From: Nitrospira sp.
GTDB taxonomy: Bacteria; Nitrospirota; Nitrospiria; Nitrospirales; Nitrospiraceae
Length of the DNA stretch: 64,000 nt
Direction: 5' to 3'
Assembly (NCBI GenBank): GCA_030123625.1
Contig: CP126121.1
Span: 2,396,179 to 2,460,178 of the forward strand
Part shown: positions 34,430-43,917 of the stretch, in pieces
Numbering within the stretch: position 1 is the first letter of the stretch
Layout: the number at the start of each line of letters is the position of its first letter
Program-made: the position numbers and the translations under genes
Notes under the pieces: model-generated
What the model saw: only the letters and a program-made list of their open reading frames with translations
The model's database searches: none
Told to the model about the DNA's origin: nothing

Positions 34430-35962
34430 TCAAGCCGATCCTGTCCGAACGGAAGCCTCCATAGCAGCTTCTGTTTTCAAACTCTGAAGATCGCGCGAGA
34501 TCGTCGCGACCGCAAGAGTCCGCCCCGCTAGTTTATATGTGACGGCACAGTCTTGTGCTTCCAGGCTTCCATCGATCTCAACCGCGTCCCATTTTTCCGC
34601 ATGACCGACATAGCTGATGGAAACGCCGTATTGCTGTGTCCAAAAGAAGGGCACGGCGTTGAATCGCTCCCTGCGCCCCAAGATATTGCGTGCCGCGACC
34701 TGACCCTGGCGTTCCGCAACGACCCAATGCTCAATGCGGACGAGTCCTCCGGAATGGGGGTCGGGCCAACGGGCGATGTCGCCCGCGGCAAAGATGCCCG
34801 GCACGCTGGTTTGGAGATATTCGTCGACCACAAGGCCGCGATCCGTTTTCAATCCGGCTTGCTCGGCAAGCGCGAGCGACGGCCGCACGCCGACTCCCAC
34901 GATAATCAGATCGGTTTCGATCGCGCCGCCGCCGCTCAGTGTTGCGTTGCGTCCGTCGATCCGAGCGACCGTTTCGCCCAAGTGAAAGACCACGCCGTTC
35001 GTCTCGTGAAGGCCGCGAATAAAACGGCCGACTTCCCGGCCCATCACCCGCTCGAGCGGCTGCTGCTCCGGCGCGACCACGTGGACGGCCACGCCTCGTG
35101 TGCGCAGGGATGCGGCGACTTCGAGTCCGATGAAACTCGCGCCGATGATGAGGACTTGTTTCGCGGACGCGGCCTTTTCGGACAGGGTCCGGCTGTCGGC
35201 AAACGTGCGAAGGTAATGGAGCTGAGCGTCGGATGCGCCGGGAATGGATAATGTGACGGGTTGGGCCCCGGTCGCGAGCAAGAGGGCGCCGAACTCGAAG
35301 GATCTGCCGTTGTCGAGCTGGAGAGATTTGCGTTTTGCGTCGAGTGATGCGACGCGTGAATTGAGGAGGAGATCGATGCGGCGCTCGCCGTAAAAATCCG
35401 GCGGTCGCAGTGGAATCCAATCCTCCTGGGCGGTCCCGGCGAGATAGTCTTTGGACAGATTCGGGCGGTCGTACGGAGCCGCATCGTCGGCGCTTATGAT
35501 GGTGACGCGCCCCTCGTACGCTTCACGCCGGAGCATCTCTGCCGCCGCAAAGCCGGCGGCGCCCCCACCGACGATCACGACGGAGGCGGGCGCTTGTTGC
35601 GGGGAAACGGATGTCCGCGCCCGACCGGGTGCAGACAGTTTTTCCCGCACGAATACGGTCTCGCCGATTCGTTCGACACGCCAGCATGGAATGGCATCGA
35701 ACGCGGGTGCACGCAATGCCTCTCCCGTACGAAGACTGAAACAGGCGTGATGCCATGGGCAGCGCAACTCGTCGCCGAGCATCAATCCTTCGATGAGCGG
35801 CCCGCTGTAGTGCGTGCATTTGGCTCCGACTGCGAAGAATTCGCCTCCGCGGCGCGCGAGGATCACGTCATCCTGGCCGATGTGACCCAGAAGCATTCCT
35901 CCGTCGGGAATACGATCTATCGAGACTCCATTGCTGAAATCCGGCCCGTTCCCGTCTTCCAT
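34430..35962 (-). CDS. Rieske-type ferredoxin fused to FAD/NAD-dependent reductase
   Basis: 510 residues. The N-terminal Rieske [2Fe-2S] domain has both ligand pairs, CTHYSGPL (Cys-x-His) and CPWHHACF (Cys-x2-His). A two-nucleotide-fold reductase follows: FAD motif VVIVGGGAAGFAAAEML (about 127-143), NAD motif VLIIGASFIGLEVAASL (about 268-284) and GIFAAGDIARW. This is the AIF3/BenD-like architecture, a soluble NAD(P)H-dependent electron carrier, partner unknown. The ATG has GGGGTGAG upstream. Stand-alone gene between a lipoprotein and the HVA1 remnant. Confidence 0.88.
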   Translation of the reverse strand: MEDGNGPDFSNGVSIDRIPDGGMLLGHIGQDDVILARRGGEFFAVGAKCTHYSGPLIEGLMLGDELRCPWHHACFSLRTGEALRAPAFDAIPCWRVERIGETVFVREKLSAPGRARTSVSPQQAPASVVIVGGGAAGFAAAEMLRREAYEGRVTIISADDAAPYDRPNLSKDYLAGTAQEDWIPLRPPDFYGERRIDLLLNSRVASLDAKRKSLQLDNGRSFEFGALLLATGAQPVTLSIPGASDAQLHYLRTFADSRTLSEKAASAKQVLIIGASFIGLEVAASLRTRGVAVHVVAPEQQPLERVMGREVGRFIRGLHETNGVVFHLGETVARIDGRNATLSGGGAIETDLIIVGVGVRPSLALAEQAGLKTDRGLVVDEYLQTSVPGIFAAGDIARWPDPHSGGLVRIEHWVVAERQGQVAARNILGRRERFNAVPFFWTQQYGVSISYVGHAEKWDAVEIDGSLEAQDCAVTYKLAGRTLAVATISRDLQSLKTEAAMEASVRTGSA

Positions 35963-36267
35963 GTCTCACCCCGTCAGAATGTTGAATAGACCCAGCGCGG
36001 TTCACTTAACTTGTACTGTAATGTGGTCTGTTGCGGCAAGCAAGAGGGCTGTGGTCTTATGGGCCGCGATATGATCGGTCTTGTCGCTTTTTGATGTGGA
36101 GAGTGAACCGGGGTAACTAGGCATTCCCCCAATGCGATGTCATGTTCAGACATACATGGGCTTATTGGGCCGACCATTATGCATGAAGGATCAGCAAATG
36201 CGTATGGATGACTGCTTCAGCGAATAGCGGAGAACGAGACCATTGAACAGGAGCAGACTTCATGAAC
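35963..36267. other. Intergenic region with HVA1 gene remnant
   Basis: 305 bp between the Rieske reductase start and the YdeP-type gene stop. It contains a near-identical copy of the end of the HVA1 gene (36056-36090) and, at 36207-36229, a 23-bp sequence shared with 62984-63006 (one mismatch). No functional gene is visible. Confidence 0.55.
36056..36090 (-). pseudogene. Remnant of an HVA1-type gene (C-terminal end)
   Basis: 35 bp identical except for one base to 47271-47305 of the intact HVA1 gene. On the minus strand it encodes KSDKTDHIAAHK, the family's conserved C-terminal motif. The rest of the gene is not recognisable here. Confidence 0.75.
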
Positions 36268-38742
36268 TCATCTCGCAACCTGCGACGATGATCGCGCGAG
36301 AGTAATCCGAACCGACTTAAACGCGGGTTGATCACTCCGGTCGTCAACGCTCCGGACTGATATGAGGACGTTGGTTTCCGGGTAATAGGCGGCCGCGCAC
36401 CGCCTGGGAATGTTGTACGGCACAACTTGAAATCGGCGTACCACTCGTTCCTCCGCTTCGAAATGACTTGTGATGTCCACCAACTGCCCCGCCTCCAACC
36501 CTCTGTCATCCATATCTTCCTGGTTGAGGAAAATGACCCGGCGACCACCATAGATTCCGCGATACCGGTCATCCAACCCATAGATCGTCGTGTTGTATTG
36601 ATCGTGACTGCGGATCGTCATCATGAGTAACTCTCCTGGCGCGAGGTCCCACTGGGGAATGGTGTGGACGGTGAAATTGGCCTTTCCTGTTTTGGTGATG
36701 AACTTGCGATCTCGTGCCGAGTTCGGCAAATAAAAGATATCTTTGCGGATGCGCTCGTTGAACCTTTCGAAACCGGGAATGACCCTGGAGATATGGTCAC
36801 GAATGCGGTCGTAGTCGGCCTCGAAGGCTGCCCAATCCACCGTGCTGCGATGACCCAAGGTGGCTTTTGCCATCCGTGCAATAATAACCGTCTCGCTGAG
36901 CAGATGTGGGGAGGCGGGCTCGAGCACACCGCGCGAGGAGCTGACGACTCCCATCTGATCCTCAACCGTCACAAATTGACCCCCCGTGGGTCTCATATCT
37001 CGGTCCGTCCGACCGAGGCACGGCAGGATCAACGATTGCTCGCCGGTGACAAGATGCCCACGGTGAAGTGTCGTCGATACCTGGGCCGTCAGTCGGCATC
37101 GACGCATGGCTTCGGCAGTGTATGCCGTATCAGGTGCGGCGGACAGAAAGTTGCCACCGAGTCCAAAGAATACTTTCACCTCGCGCTCATGCATCGCCTT
37201 GATCATATCGACCGCGTCGTAGCCATGCTTCCGCGGTGGTTTAAAGTTGAATTCACGCTCTAAGGCCTCTAAGAATTCTTCAGGTGGGCGTTCCCAAATA
37301 CCTACCGTCCGGTCACCCTGCACATTCGAATGCCCGCGCATGCAACACACACCGGCGCCGGGTTTTCCGATATGGCCGCCTAGCAACAACAGATTGACGG
37401 CCTCCTCGATGGTATCCACGCCGTTTCTGTGCTGCGAGAGCCCCATGCTCCAGCAGCAAATCATGCGCTTGGATCCTGCCACAATTTTTCCAGCCGCACG
37501 GATCTGGTCGAGAGGAACGCCGCTTCCCTCCACGACCTCATTCCAGCTGATGCGTCTGAGTTCGGCCACGACCGCATCAAATCCGGCCGTATACGTATTG
37601 ATGAATTCTCGATCGAAGACTTGCCCCGGATGCCGATCCTCTTCGTCCAGCATCTGTTTCATGATGCCCTTGAGCACCGCCATGTCACCGTTGATGCGCA
37701 CCTGCAGCAAAAGGTCCGAAAGGGCCGCGCCTTCGCCAAGGAGGGCAGGAACCATCGCCAGCGGGTCGGGGTACTCCTGTGGGTTGGGATTCTTGAAGCG
37801 CAACACTCCTATCTCCGGCAACGGATTAATTGCAATCATCTTTGCTCCCTTCCGCTTGGCATGCCAGAGTGATGTCATCATGCGGGGGTGATTGGTGCCG
37901 GGGTTCATGCCGATCAGGAGGATCGTATCCGCGAGCTCGAAGTCCTTCAGTGTGACTGTCCCCTTGCCGACGCCGATCGTTTCGGACAGCGCGGTGCCGG
38001 ACCCTTCCTGACACATGTTCGAGCAATCAGGCAGATTATTCGTGCCGAATTGGCGGGCAAACAATTGGTAGAGGAATGCCGGCTCATTGGTGATTTTGCC
38101 GGAGGTATAAAAGGAGGCTTCATCCGGAGAGCCAAGCCGATTCAACTCCTCGGCAATGAGCGCAAACGCGTCTGTCCATTCGATCGGCTCATAATGACGC
38201 CGGCCCCGTCTCAGAACCATGGGGTGGGTCAGGCGACCTTGCTGATTGAGCCAATAGTCCGATTGCGCGGCGAGTTGTTCAACGGACCAACGTCGGAAGA
38301 ATTCAGGCGTCACCCGACGAGTCGTCGCTTCCGACGCCACAGCCTTGGCCCCGTTCTCACAAAACTCCGCGCGATGCCTTTTCCCGTCCGGGCTTGCCCA
38401 CGCGCAACTCGGACAGTCGAAACCATCCTTTTGGTTTATGTTGAGGTACGTCTGGAAGCTACGCACGACCCCCATCTGATGCCATCCAAACTCCATCGTT
38501 TTAAGAACCGCCGGTATTCCCGCGGCAGCATGGGAAGCTGTCCCGCGTCTGGCCGGAACAGTTTCTTCAGGGGGTTGTGCAGACTGCAAGACAGGATCAC
38601 CATCGGCATTGGCCTTACATGTTTTGAGCATTTCCAGCCGGTCATGAGGGCTCTGCCGCCGGTGGTTGGTCCTGGGCGTATGTTGCACATCGACACGATA
38701 TCGGCTCGTCTGCTCTGCATTCGGACGCTGTTCTGTGCTCAT
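36268..38742 (-). CDS. FdhF/YdeP-family molybdopterin oxidoreductase (formate-dehydrogenase-like)
   Basis: 824 residues of the YdeP-like group of bis-MGD enzymes. N-terminal cysteine pair CPSCAW (about 118) and a later Cys in AEFCENGAKA; conserved DCSNMCQEGSGTAL, ILLIGMNPGTNHPRMM and GHSNVQGDRTVGIWERP; C-terminal MGD-binding fold with MMTIRSHDQYNTTIYGLDDRYRG written over two segments. No Tat signal is present, so it is cytoplasmic. The physiological substrate of YdeP relatives is not settled; formate oxidation and acid-stress roles have been suggested. The FdhD sulphurtransferase needed to activate such enzymes is encoded 43 bp upstream on the same strand. Confidence 0.85.
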   Translation of the reverse strand: MSTEQRPNAEQTSRYRVDVQHTPRTNHRRQSPHDRLEMLKTCKANADGDPVLQSAQPPEETVPARRGTASHAAAGIPAVLKTMEFGWHQMGVVRSFQTYLNINQKDGFDCPSCAWASPDGKRHRAEFCENGAKAVASEATTRRVTPEFFRRWSVEQLAAQSDYWLNQQGRLTHPMVLRRGRRHYEPIEWTDAFALIAEELNRLGSPDEASFYTSGKITNEPAFLYQLFARQFGTNNLPDCSNMCQEGSGTALSETIGVGKGTVTLKDFELADTILLIGMNPGTNHPRMMTSLWHAKRKGAKMIAINPLPEIGVLRFKNPNPQEYPDPLAMVPALLGEGAALSDLLLQVRINGDMAVLKGIMKQMLDEEDRHPGQVFDREFINTYTAGFDAVVAELRRISWNEVVEGSGVPLDQIRAAGKIVAGSKRMICCWSMGLSQHRNGVDTIEEAVNLLLLGGHIGKPGAGVCCMRGHSNVQGDRTVGIWERPPEEFLEALEREFNFKPPRKHGYDAVDMIKAMHEREVKVFFGLGGNFLSAAPDTAYTAEAMRRCRLTAQVSTTLHRGHLVTGEQSLILPCLGRTDRDMRPTGGQFVTVEDQMGVVSSSRGVLEPASPHLLSETVIIARMAKATLGHRSTVDWAAFEADYDRIRDHISRVIPGFERFNERIRKDIFYLPNSARDRKFITKTGKANFTVHTIPQWDLAPGELLMMTIRSHDQYNTTIYGLDDRYRGIYGGRRVIFLNQEDMDDRGLEAGQLVDITSHFEAEERVVRRFQVVPYNIPRRCAAAYYPETNVLISVRSVDDRSDQPAFKSVRITLARSSSQVAR

Positions 38743-38785
38743 GGGTCATCCTCTTTCACCTACAATCCAAATTAATACTGATCCG

Positions 38786-39679
38786 CTAATCACAGATGCG
38801 TTGAGCAGCACTGTACACGTTGAACCGTCCGTCCCGTACGAACCCGACCAGCGTCATGTTGGCATCCCGGGCCAGTTCCACCGCGAGACTCGACGGAGCA
38901 CCGACGGCGGCCAGGATCGGAGCGCCGGCTGCAATCGCCTTTTGGACCAGTTCATAGCCCACACGTCCGCTCACGAGGAGCACTCGGTCATACAAGGGGA
39001 CCATGCCATCGAGAAACTGCCGGCCTACCAGTTTGTCGAGAGCGTTATGCCGCCCGACATCTTCTTTCACATCGTGCAGCCGTCCGTCCCGGTCAAAGAG
39101 AGCCGCTGCATGCAAACCTCCCGTAGAATCGAACACCATCTGCGAGTGACGCAGCATGTCGGGAAGTTCGTGGATGATGGAGGCGGCCACGACGAAACCA
39201 TCCGGTAATCGGGTTCGGCGCAAGGCCGGCAAGGCCTCGATCGAAGCCTTTCCGCAGACACCACAGCTCGACGTAGAGAGGAAATTTCGTTCCAGACCGG
39301 TCGTGTCAATCTTCGCCTCGGACCGCAGTTCGACGCGCACGACATTCCGGAGTTGGAGCGAGCCCGCGGGAGGACCGCAGTGCTGTATGCTCTGAACGTC
39401 CTCGGGGCAACGGACGAGGCCTTCAGCAAAGAGAAAGCCGATTGCCAAGTCCGGATCGTTGCCCGGGGTGCGCATCGTCACGGAGATCGTCTTGCGTGTG
39501 CGCCGGTGTGTAGCACCGTACACAAGACGAATCTCGAGCGCCTCCTCGACCGCCAACAGATCTTGGTCGTGCAACACATCGGAGCCGCTCCAGCGCTCCA
39601 CCGCCATGTTGACCATTCGCTGTTCGACTACCGCCGACCGATCAGGATGACAGAAGCTTGTGTCATCGAGAATTCTCAT
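38786..39679 (-). CDS. fdhD: Formate dehydrogenase accessory sulphurtransferase FdhD
   Basis: 297 residues. The catalytic motif FLSTSSCGVCGKASIEAL holds the CxxC through which sulphur is passed to the molybdenum cofactor of formate dehydrogenases; other family marks are IGFLFAEGLV, DVGRHNALDKLVG and VSGRVGYELVQKA. ATG 39679 has AAGGAG eight bases upstream. It directly precedes the YdeP-type gene, its probable client. Confidence 0.93.
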   Translation of the reverse strand: MRILDDTSFCHPDRSAVVEQRMVNMAVERWSGSDVLHDQDLLAVEEALEIRLVYGATHRRTRKTISVTMRTPGNDPDLAIGFLFAEGLVRCPEDVQSIQHCGPPAGSLQLRNVVRVELRSEAKIDTTGLERNFLSTSSCGVCGKASIEALPALRRTRLPDGFVVAASIIHELPDMLRHSQMVFDSTGGLHAAALFDRDGRLHDVKEDVGRHNALDKLVGRQFLDGMVPLYDRVLLVSGRVGYELVQKAIAAGAPILAAVGAPSSLAVELARDANMTLVGFVRDGRFNVYSAAQRICD

Positions 39680-39753
39680 GGCATGCTCTCCTTGGCTACA
39701 TCTTCGATGGCACCGCAGAGAGTCGGTGTCGTTTGTTTGACCATTTCATTCTC

Positions 39754-41310
39754 TTATCGCGGCTTCGGCGTCGCGGTGATATGGCCCGGGATGTCGGGAG
39801 CCGGGGCCGGCGTCAAGCCGTTGGCGTCCCGGAAGGGATCTCCAGGCAAGCCGACGGGCGGTGGCCCACCGCTCAGGAGAAACCCCTTGATCAACACGCG
39901 GGGAATGTGCAGTTGCACCAAGCGCACGACATGGTTCTGTCGCTGCGCGAAGAAATCGTCCTGCGCCTCCAGCACCGCTTGCCAGTCCGTCCGATTCTCT
40001 TGATAACTTTTGAGCTGGGTCCTGTAACGGGTTTCGGCCTGCGGGAGAACGATGTTCTGCAGAGCCTGCACGTACTGCAGCGAGGTCAGATACATCCCGA
40101 ATGCATCAGCCAGCCGGCGCCGCAGATCCAATTGCATGCGTGTGATTTCGTACTGCGCATTTTTGAGCGCCGCCTTGGCTTGCTGAATCGTCCCCTGATT
40201 CCAATCGAAGATCGGTACGTTGATGAACGCCGTCACATTCGCCACATTCCAGGGCCCGGGTCCCGCCCGGCGCGCGCCTTCGTGATTCACTCCGCCGTCG
40301 CCTCGAATCGTGAGATTCGGAATCGGCTCGGCCTGTTCCCGCTGGACCTTGATGCGTTCGAACTTGATCAAGGCTTCCGTCTGACCGAGCTCAGGGCTCT
40401 CCTTCAGCATCCGCTCCAATTCCTTGTCGAATTCGAGCGGCGGCGTCAGGTCTGCTTCGAGGTTGTCTTCCAGCGGGCTCAGGGGAAGCGGTTTCCCGAT
40501 GGTGGTCACGAGATTCTCCCAATGCATGCGCAAACTAGTCTCCGCTTCCAGGACCTTCAGCTCCCGTTCCTGCAAGACGATCTGAAGATGCCGGACCACG
40601 GCGCCATCGACCACGCCTTTGTTGAACCCTCCCTGCGCCGTTCCGAGCTGATCCTGCGCCCATTGAAGGCGCTCCTTCTGGATATTCAAGATGCGTTGCG
40701 CGCCGAGCACGGTGAAATAGTTGATCCGCATGCTGTTGAGCACGATAAAGATTTGCTTGAGGATCTCAAATTCGGCCGCGAAGGCGCGTGCCAGGAACTT
40801 CTCGCGGCTCAGGCGCAGCTTGCCCCCGGAGACGAACGTTTGTTGGGCGTAGCCGCCGATGAAGATGGGTCCGCCGGAAGGAAGAAAGAACTGCTGACCC
40901 GAAAAACCCAGGATCGGATTGGGGAAGAGCCCGGCCTGCAAGGCCTTGGCTTCTTCCGCCTCCACATGCGCGACTGCTTGGGCAAGGGTGGGATTGAACC
41001 GAAGGACGATTCGGGCCAATTTCTCTTGAGACAACGGCGGAGCCAAGAGTGTGTTCTCCTCGATGGAATCGTCTCGTGCCGCGCGGACCTGCGAGGAGGG
41101 TGACATTGTGACGGCCGGACTATTGATGGAATTGCTACTTACTATGGGGGCGAAGGTGACCGGTCGACCTTTGACTTCATCAGTGAGGGGAGGCCCCCAC
41201 ACCACGCTCAGAATTTGGCATCCGACCAGACTACTCAAGAGGACGGCAATCGCCATGCCTGACCGGAGTCCTCTCGCATATCGGCTCTTCCCGATCCGTG
41301 GTCGCACCAT
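39754..41310 (-). CDS. TolC/CzcC-type outer-membrane channel (second of tandem pair)
   Basis: 518 residues with a lipoprotein signal (IAVLLSSLVGCQIL; Cys about 32) and OEP helices. A long central part is nearly identical to the paralogue immediately upstream (for example NYFTVLGAQRILNIQKERLQ, FPNPILGFSGQQFFLPSGGP), while the signal peptides and the first 80 residues differ. CzcC/CusC-like channels serve RND metal or drug pumps, but no RND pump or adaptor is beside it. It starts 16 bp after the paralogue's stop, so the two are one transcript. The last 30 residues are Pro-rich. Confidence 0.88.
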   Translation of the reverse strand: MVRPRIGKSRYARGLRSGMAIAVLLSSLVGCQILSVVWGPPLTDEVKGRPVTFAPIVSSNSINSPAVTMSPSSQVRAARDDSIEENTLLAPPLSQEKLARIVLRFNPTLAQAVAHVEAEEAKALQAGLFPNPILGFSGQQFFLPSGGPIFIGGYAQQTFVSGGKLRLSREKFLARAFAAEFEILKQIFIVLNSMRINYFTVLGAQRILNIQKERLQWAQDQLGTAQGGFNKGVVDGAVVRHLQIVLQERELKVLEAETSLRMHWENLVTTIGKPLPLSPLEDNLEADLTPPLEFDKELERMLKESPELGQTEALIKFERIKVQREQAEPIPNLTIRGDGGVNHEGARRAGPGPWNVANVTAFINVPIFDWNQGTIQQAKAALKNAQYEITRMQLDLRRRLADAFGMYLTSLQYVQALQNIVLPQAETRYRTQLKSYQENRTDWQAVLEAQDDFFAQRQNHVVRLVQLHIPRVLIKGFLLSGGPPPVGLPGDPFRDANGLTPAPAPDIPGHITATPKPR

Positions 41311-41326
41311 GGTTCGACTGTCACCC

Positions 41327-42889
41327 TTATCGCGGCTTCGGCGTCGCGGTGATATGGCCCGGGATGTCGGGAGCCAGGACCGGCGTCAAGCCGTTGGCGT
41401 CCCGGAAGGGATCTCCGGGCAAGCCGACAGGCGGCGGCCCACCGCTCAAGAGAAACCCCTTGATCAACACGCGGGGGATGTGCAGTTGCACCAGGCGCAC
41501 GACATGGTTCTGTCGTTGCGTGAAGAAGTCGTCCTGCGCCTCCAGCACCGCTTGCCAGTCCGCCCGATTCTCTTGATAGTTCTTGAGCTGGGTCCTGTAA
41601 CGGGCTTCGGCCTGCGGGAGCATGACATTCTGCAGAGCCTGCACGTACTGCAGCGACGTCCGATACATCCCGAACGCATCAGCCAGCCGGCGCCGCAGAT
41701 CCAATTGCATGCGTGTGATTTCGTACTGCGCATTCTTGAGCGCCGTCTTGGCTTGCAGGATCGTGCCTTGGTTCCGGTCGAAGATCGGCACGTTGATGGA
41801 CACATCCACATTGGCCACATTCCAGGGCCCGGGTCCCGCTCGGGGGGCCCCTTCGTGGTTCACACCGCCGCCAGCGACGATCGTGAGATTGGGGATCGGC
41901 TCGACCTGTTCCCGCTGGACCTTGATGCGATCGAACTTCACGAAGAGCTCCGCATGCGCCAGCTCGGGGCTTGCGTCGAGCATCCGCTCCAGTTCCTTGT
42001 CGAATTCGAGCGGCGGCGTCAGGTCTGCTTCGAGGTTGTCTTCCAGCGGGCTCAGGGGAAGCGGCTTCCCGATGGTGGTCACGAGATTCTCCCAATGCAT
42101 GCGCAAACTATTCTCCGCTTCCAGGACCTTCAGCTCACGCTCCTGCACGACGATCTGAAGGTGCCGGACCACGGCGCCATTGGCCACGCCTTTGTTGAAC
42201 CCTCCCTGCGCCGTTCCGAGCTGATCCTGCGCCCATTGAAGGCGCTCCTTCTGGATATTCAAGATGCGTTGCGCGCCGAGCACGGTGAAATAGTTGATCC
42301 GCATGCTGTTAGTCACCCTGAACATCTGCTCGAGCGCCTCGATTTCCGCCAACGAAGCGCGCATCAGGAACTTCTCGCGGCTCAGGCGCAGCTTGCCCCC
42401 CGTGATGAACTCTTGCTTCGCGAAGCCGCCGATGAAGATGGGACCGCCGGAAGGGAGAAAGAACTGCAGGCCCGAAAAACCCAGGATCGGATTGGGGAAG
42501 AGCCCGGCCTGCAAGGCCTTGGCTTCTTCCGCCTCCACGTGCCCGACCGCTTGTGCCAGCGTCGGATTGTACCGAAGCGCCAAATTGCCCAACTTCTCCA
42601 GTGTGAACGGCGGGGTCAGCAGTTCCGCTTCTTTCTGAGAATCGACCTCGCGTGCCTGCAGAATCTGTCCGGTAGGCGACTGCGCGTGCGGGCCGCCGCC
42701 GAATGTCATGGTCTGCGCTTTAGCTTTTTCATTGATGCGTGCCCCTTCCACAACGTGATGAGGGAACTGACACGCAAACATTCCGCAGAGAAGAGGTATG
42801 GTCATGAGGCCCCGTGACAGCCGGCCGATAGGCCGGCTTCCCACACTAGGGTGCAGAGTCGAGCGCCGAACGTGCGTGGACAGGGTCAT
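41327..42889 (-). CDS. TolC/CzcC-type outer-membrane channel (first of tandem pair)
   Basis: 520 residues with lipobox GMFAC (LLCGMFACQF; Cys about 40), then OEP repeats. From residue 100 to the end it is almost the same as the downstream copy, including the C-terminal phrase FLLSGGPPPVGLPGDPFRDA, so the pair arose by recent tandem duplication followed by change or exchange at the 5' ends and in a central patch (TGGKLRLSREKFLMRASLAE). Stoichiometric use with a remote pump is likely. Long antisense open frames on the plus strand are codon-bias artefacts. Confidence 0.88.
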   Translation of the reverse strand: MTLSTHVRRSTLHPSVGSRPIGRLSRGLMTIPLLCGMFACQFPHHVVEGARINEKAKAQTMTFGGGPHAQSPTGQILQAREVDSQKEAELLTPPFTLEKLGNLALRYNPTLAQAVGHVEAEEAKALQAGLFPNPILGFSGLQFFLPSGGPIFIGGFAKQEFITGGKLRLSREKFLMRASLAEIEALEQMFRVTNSMRINYFTVLGAQRILNIQKERLQWAQDQLGTAQGGFNKGVANGAVVRHLQIVVQERELKVLEAENSLRMHWENLVTTIGKPLPLSPLEDNLEADLTPPLEFDKELERMLDASPELAHAELFVKFDRIKVQREQVEPIPNLTIVAGGGVNHEGAPRAGPGPWNVANVDVSINVPIFDRNQGTILQAKTALKNAQYEITRMQLDLRRRLADAFGMYRTSLQYVQALQNVMLPQAEARYRTQLKNYQENRADWQAVLEAQDDFFTQRQNHVVRLVQLHIPRVLIKGFLLSGGPPPVGLPGDPFRDANGLTPVLAPDIPGHITATPKPR

Positions 42890-42981
42890 GATGTCCTCCC
42901 TGAAATCATTACCAAGCGTCGTGATGCTGAACAGGGGTGAGCCGAGCCTGATTCACGTCATCCGATGACCGGGGATCCATG

Positions 42982-43791
42982 CTAATACTCCTCTACGTTC
43001 CGTTCATGGGCGGGCTGCACAGGCCGAGCGTTCTCTCCGATAATGTCCGCAAACCGCTTCTGTTGATCGGCAGAAATCTGAACTGGTTGTTCCAGCAGGA
43101 TCCACTGCACTCCCTCGGTACAAGGCGGTGTGGTTAAGGAACCCTTGTACGTATAATGGTGAGTATTTGACGGGAGAATCTCTGCGACGTTTATGAAGAG
43201 CGGTGTGGACATGTCGGTCGTCGTTTCAGGCATCCAGTTCCAGATATCGGCGATCCACGGATTGGCGGCACCGAGCTCCAGAAAGACACTGACCACGACG
43301 ATATGCCCCCTGGAATCTTGATGGACCAGATGTAGCTCCATCGGGTAATGGATTCCCTCAATCTCGTGTTCACTGGGATCATGAAAGTGAAACTGCCGAA
43401 GGCGGTAGGTCCGGTCGTTCACATGCAGCACGCTGTACGATTTATAGTCCACTTGGATCGTATGGCCGTTGTTGGCGACGTGAACAGGAGTCGGTTTGTA
43501 ATCGAACGCCAACGTTTCTTGCGTATTGGAATGGTGCGGCGCATGGATATTGATGGGCGATTGCTTGGAGCCGGCTTCGCATGTCATATATTGCGGGCTC
43601 AACATGGCCCAATGTGTAGGCCCTTCGATCCCCATATAACCCCAGTGACTCCGTAGGCGACCGTCCTGTGGTGTCGTGTCTATCTTGTCCCGGTCGCCTG
43701 CCGGCTTCTCCTCGGTTGCGGCGGTGGTGCTGAACAGCAGACCCATCAGGCTGACGGCGAAATAATACGCGCGAACAGCATGCTTGATCAT
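42982..43791 (-). CDS. Alpha-class carbonic anhydrase, periplasmic
   Basis: 269 residues with an N-terminal signal peptide (cleavage near STTAATEE). Zinc ligands of the alpha class are in place: His135 and His137 (LRQFHFHDPSEHEI) and His154 (MELHLVHQDS); KQSPINI and YKGSLTTPPCTEGVQWILL are the other family marks. It interconverts CO2 and bicarbonate outside the inner membrane. The gene lies between the tandem channels and a Tat-exported molybdoenzyme on the same strand, with 126 bp to the latter. Confidence 0.95.
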   Translation of the reverse strand: MIKHAVRAYYFAVSLMGLLFSTTAATEEKPAGDRDKIDTTPQDGRLRSHWGYMGIEGPTHWAMLSPQYMTCEAGSKQSPINIHAPHHSNTQETLAFDYKPTPVHVANNGHTIQVDYKSYSVLHVNDRTYRLRQFHFHDPSEHEIEGIHYPMELHLVHQDSRGHIVVVSVFLELGAANPWIADIWNWMPETTTDMSTPLFINVAEILPSNTHHYTYKGSLTTPPCTEGVQWILLEQPVQISADQQKRFADIIGENARPVQPAHERNVEEY

Positions 43792-43917
43792 GGCGCACGT
43801 CCTTCCACTGAACCGCCGCGTCCGGGCGGCAGATGTCCTGCATCTGCCGCCTCACGCGAACGACATTCGGCCGCATGATTGGATCAATCCGATACTCGGA
43901 CCATGCATGATCGCCGA

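Noticed and set aside
39658-42817. Plus-strand open frames of 481 and 588 codons opposite the tandem outer-membrane channel genes
   Set aside because: They mirror the minus-strand genes codon for codon, have no ribosome binding sites, and translate to Arg/His-rich sequence unlike any protein; they arise from GC-rich codon usage.
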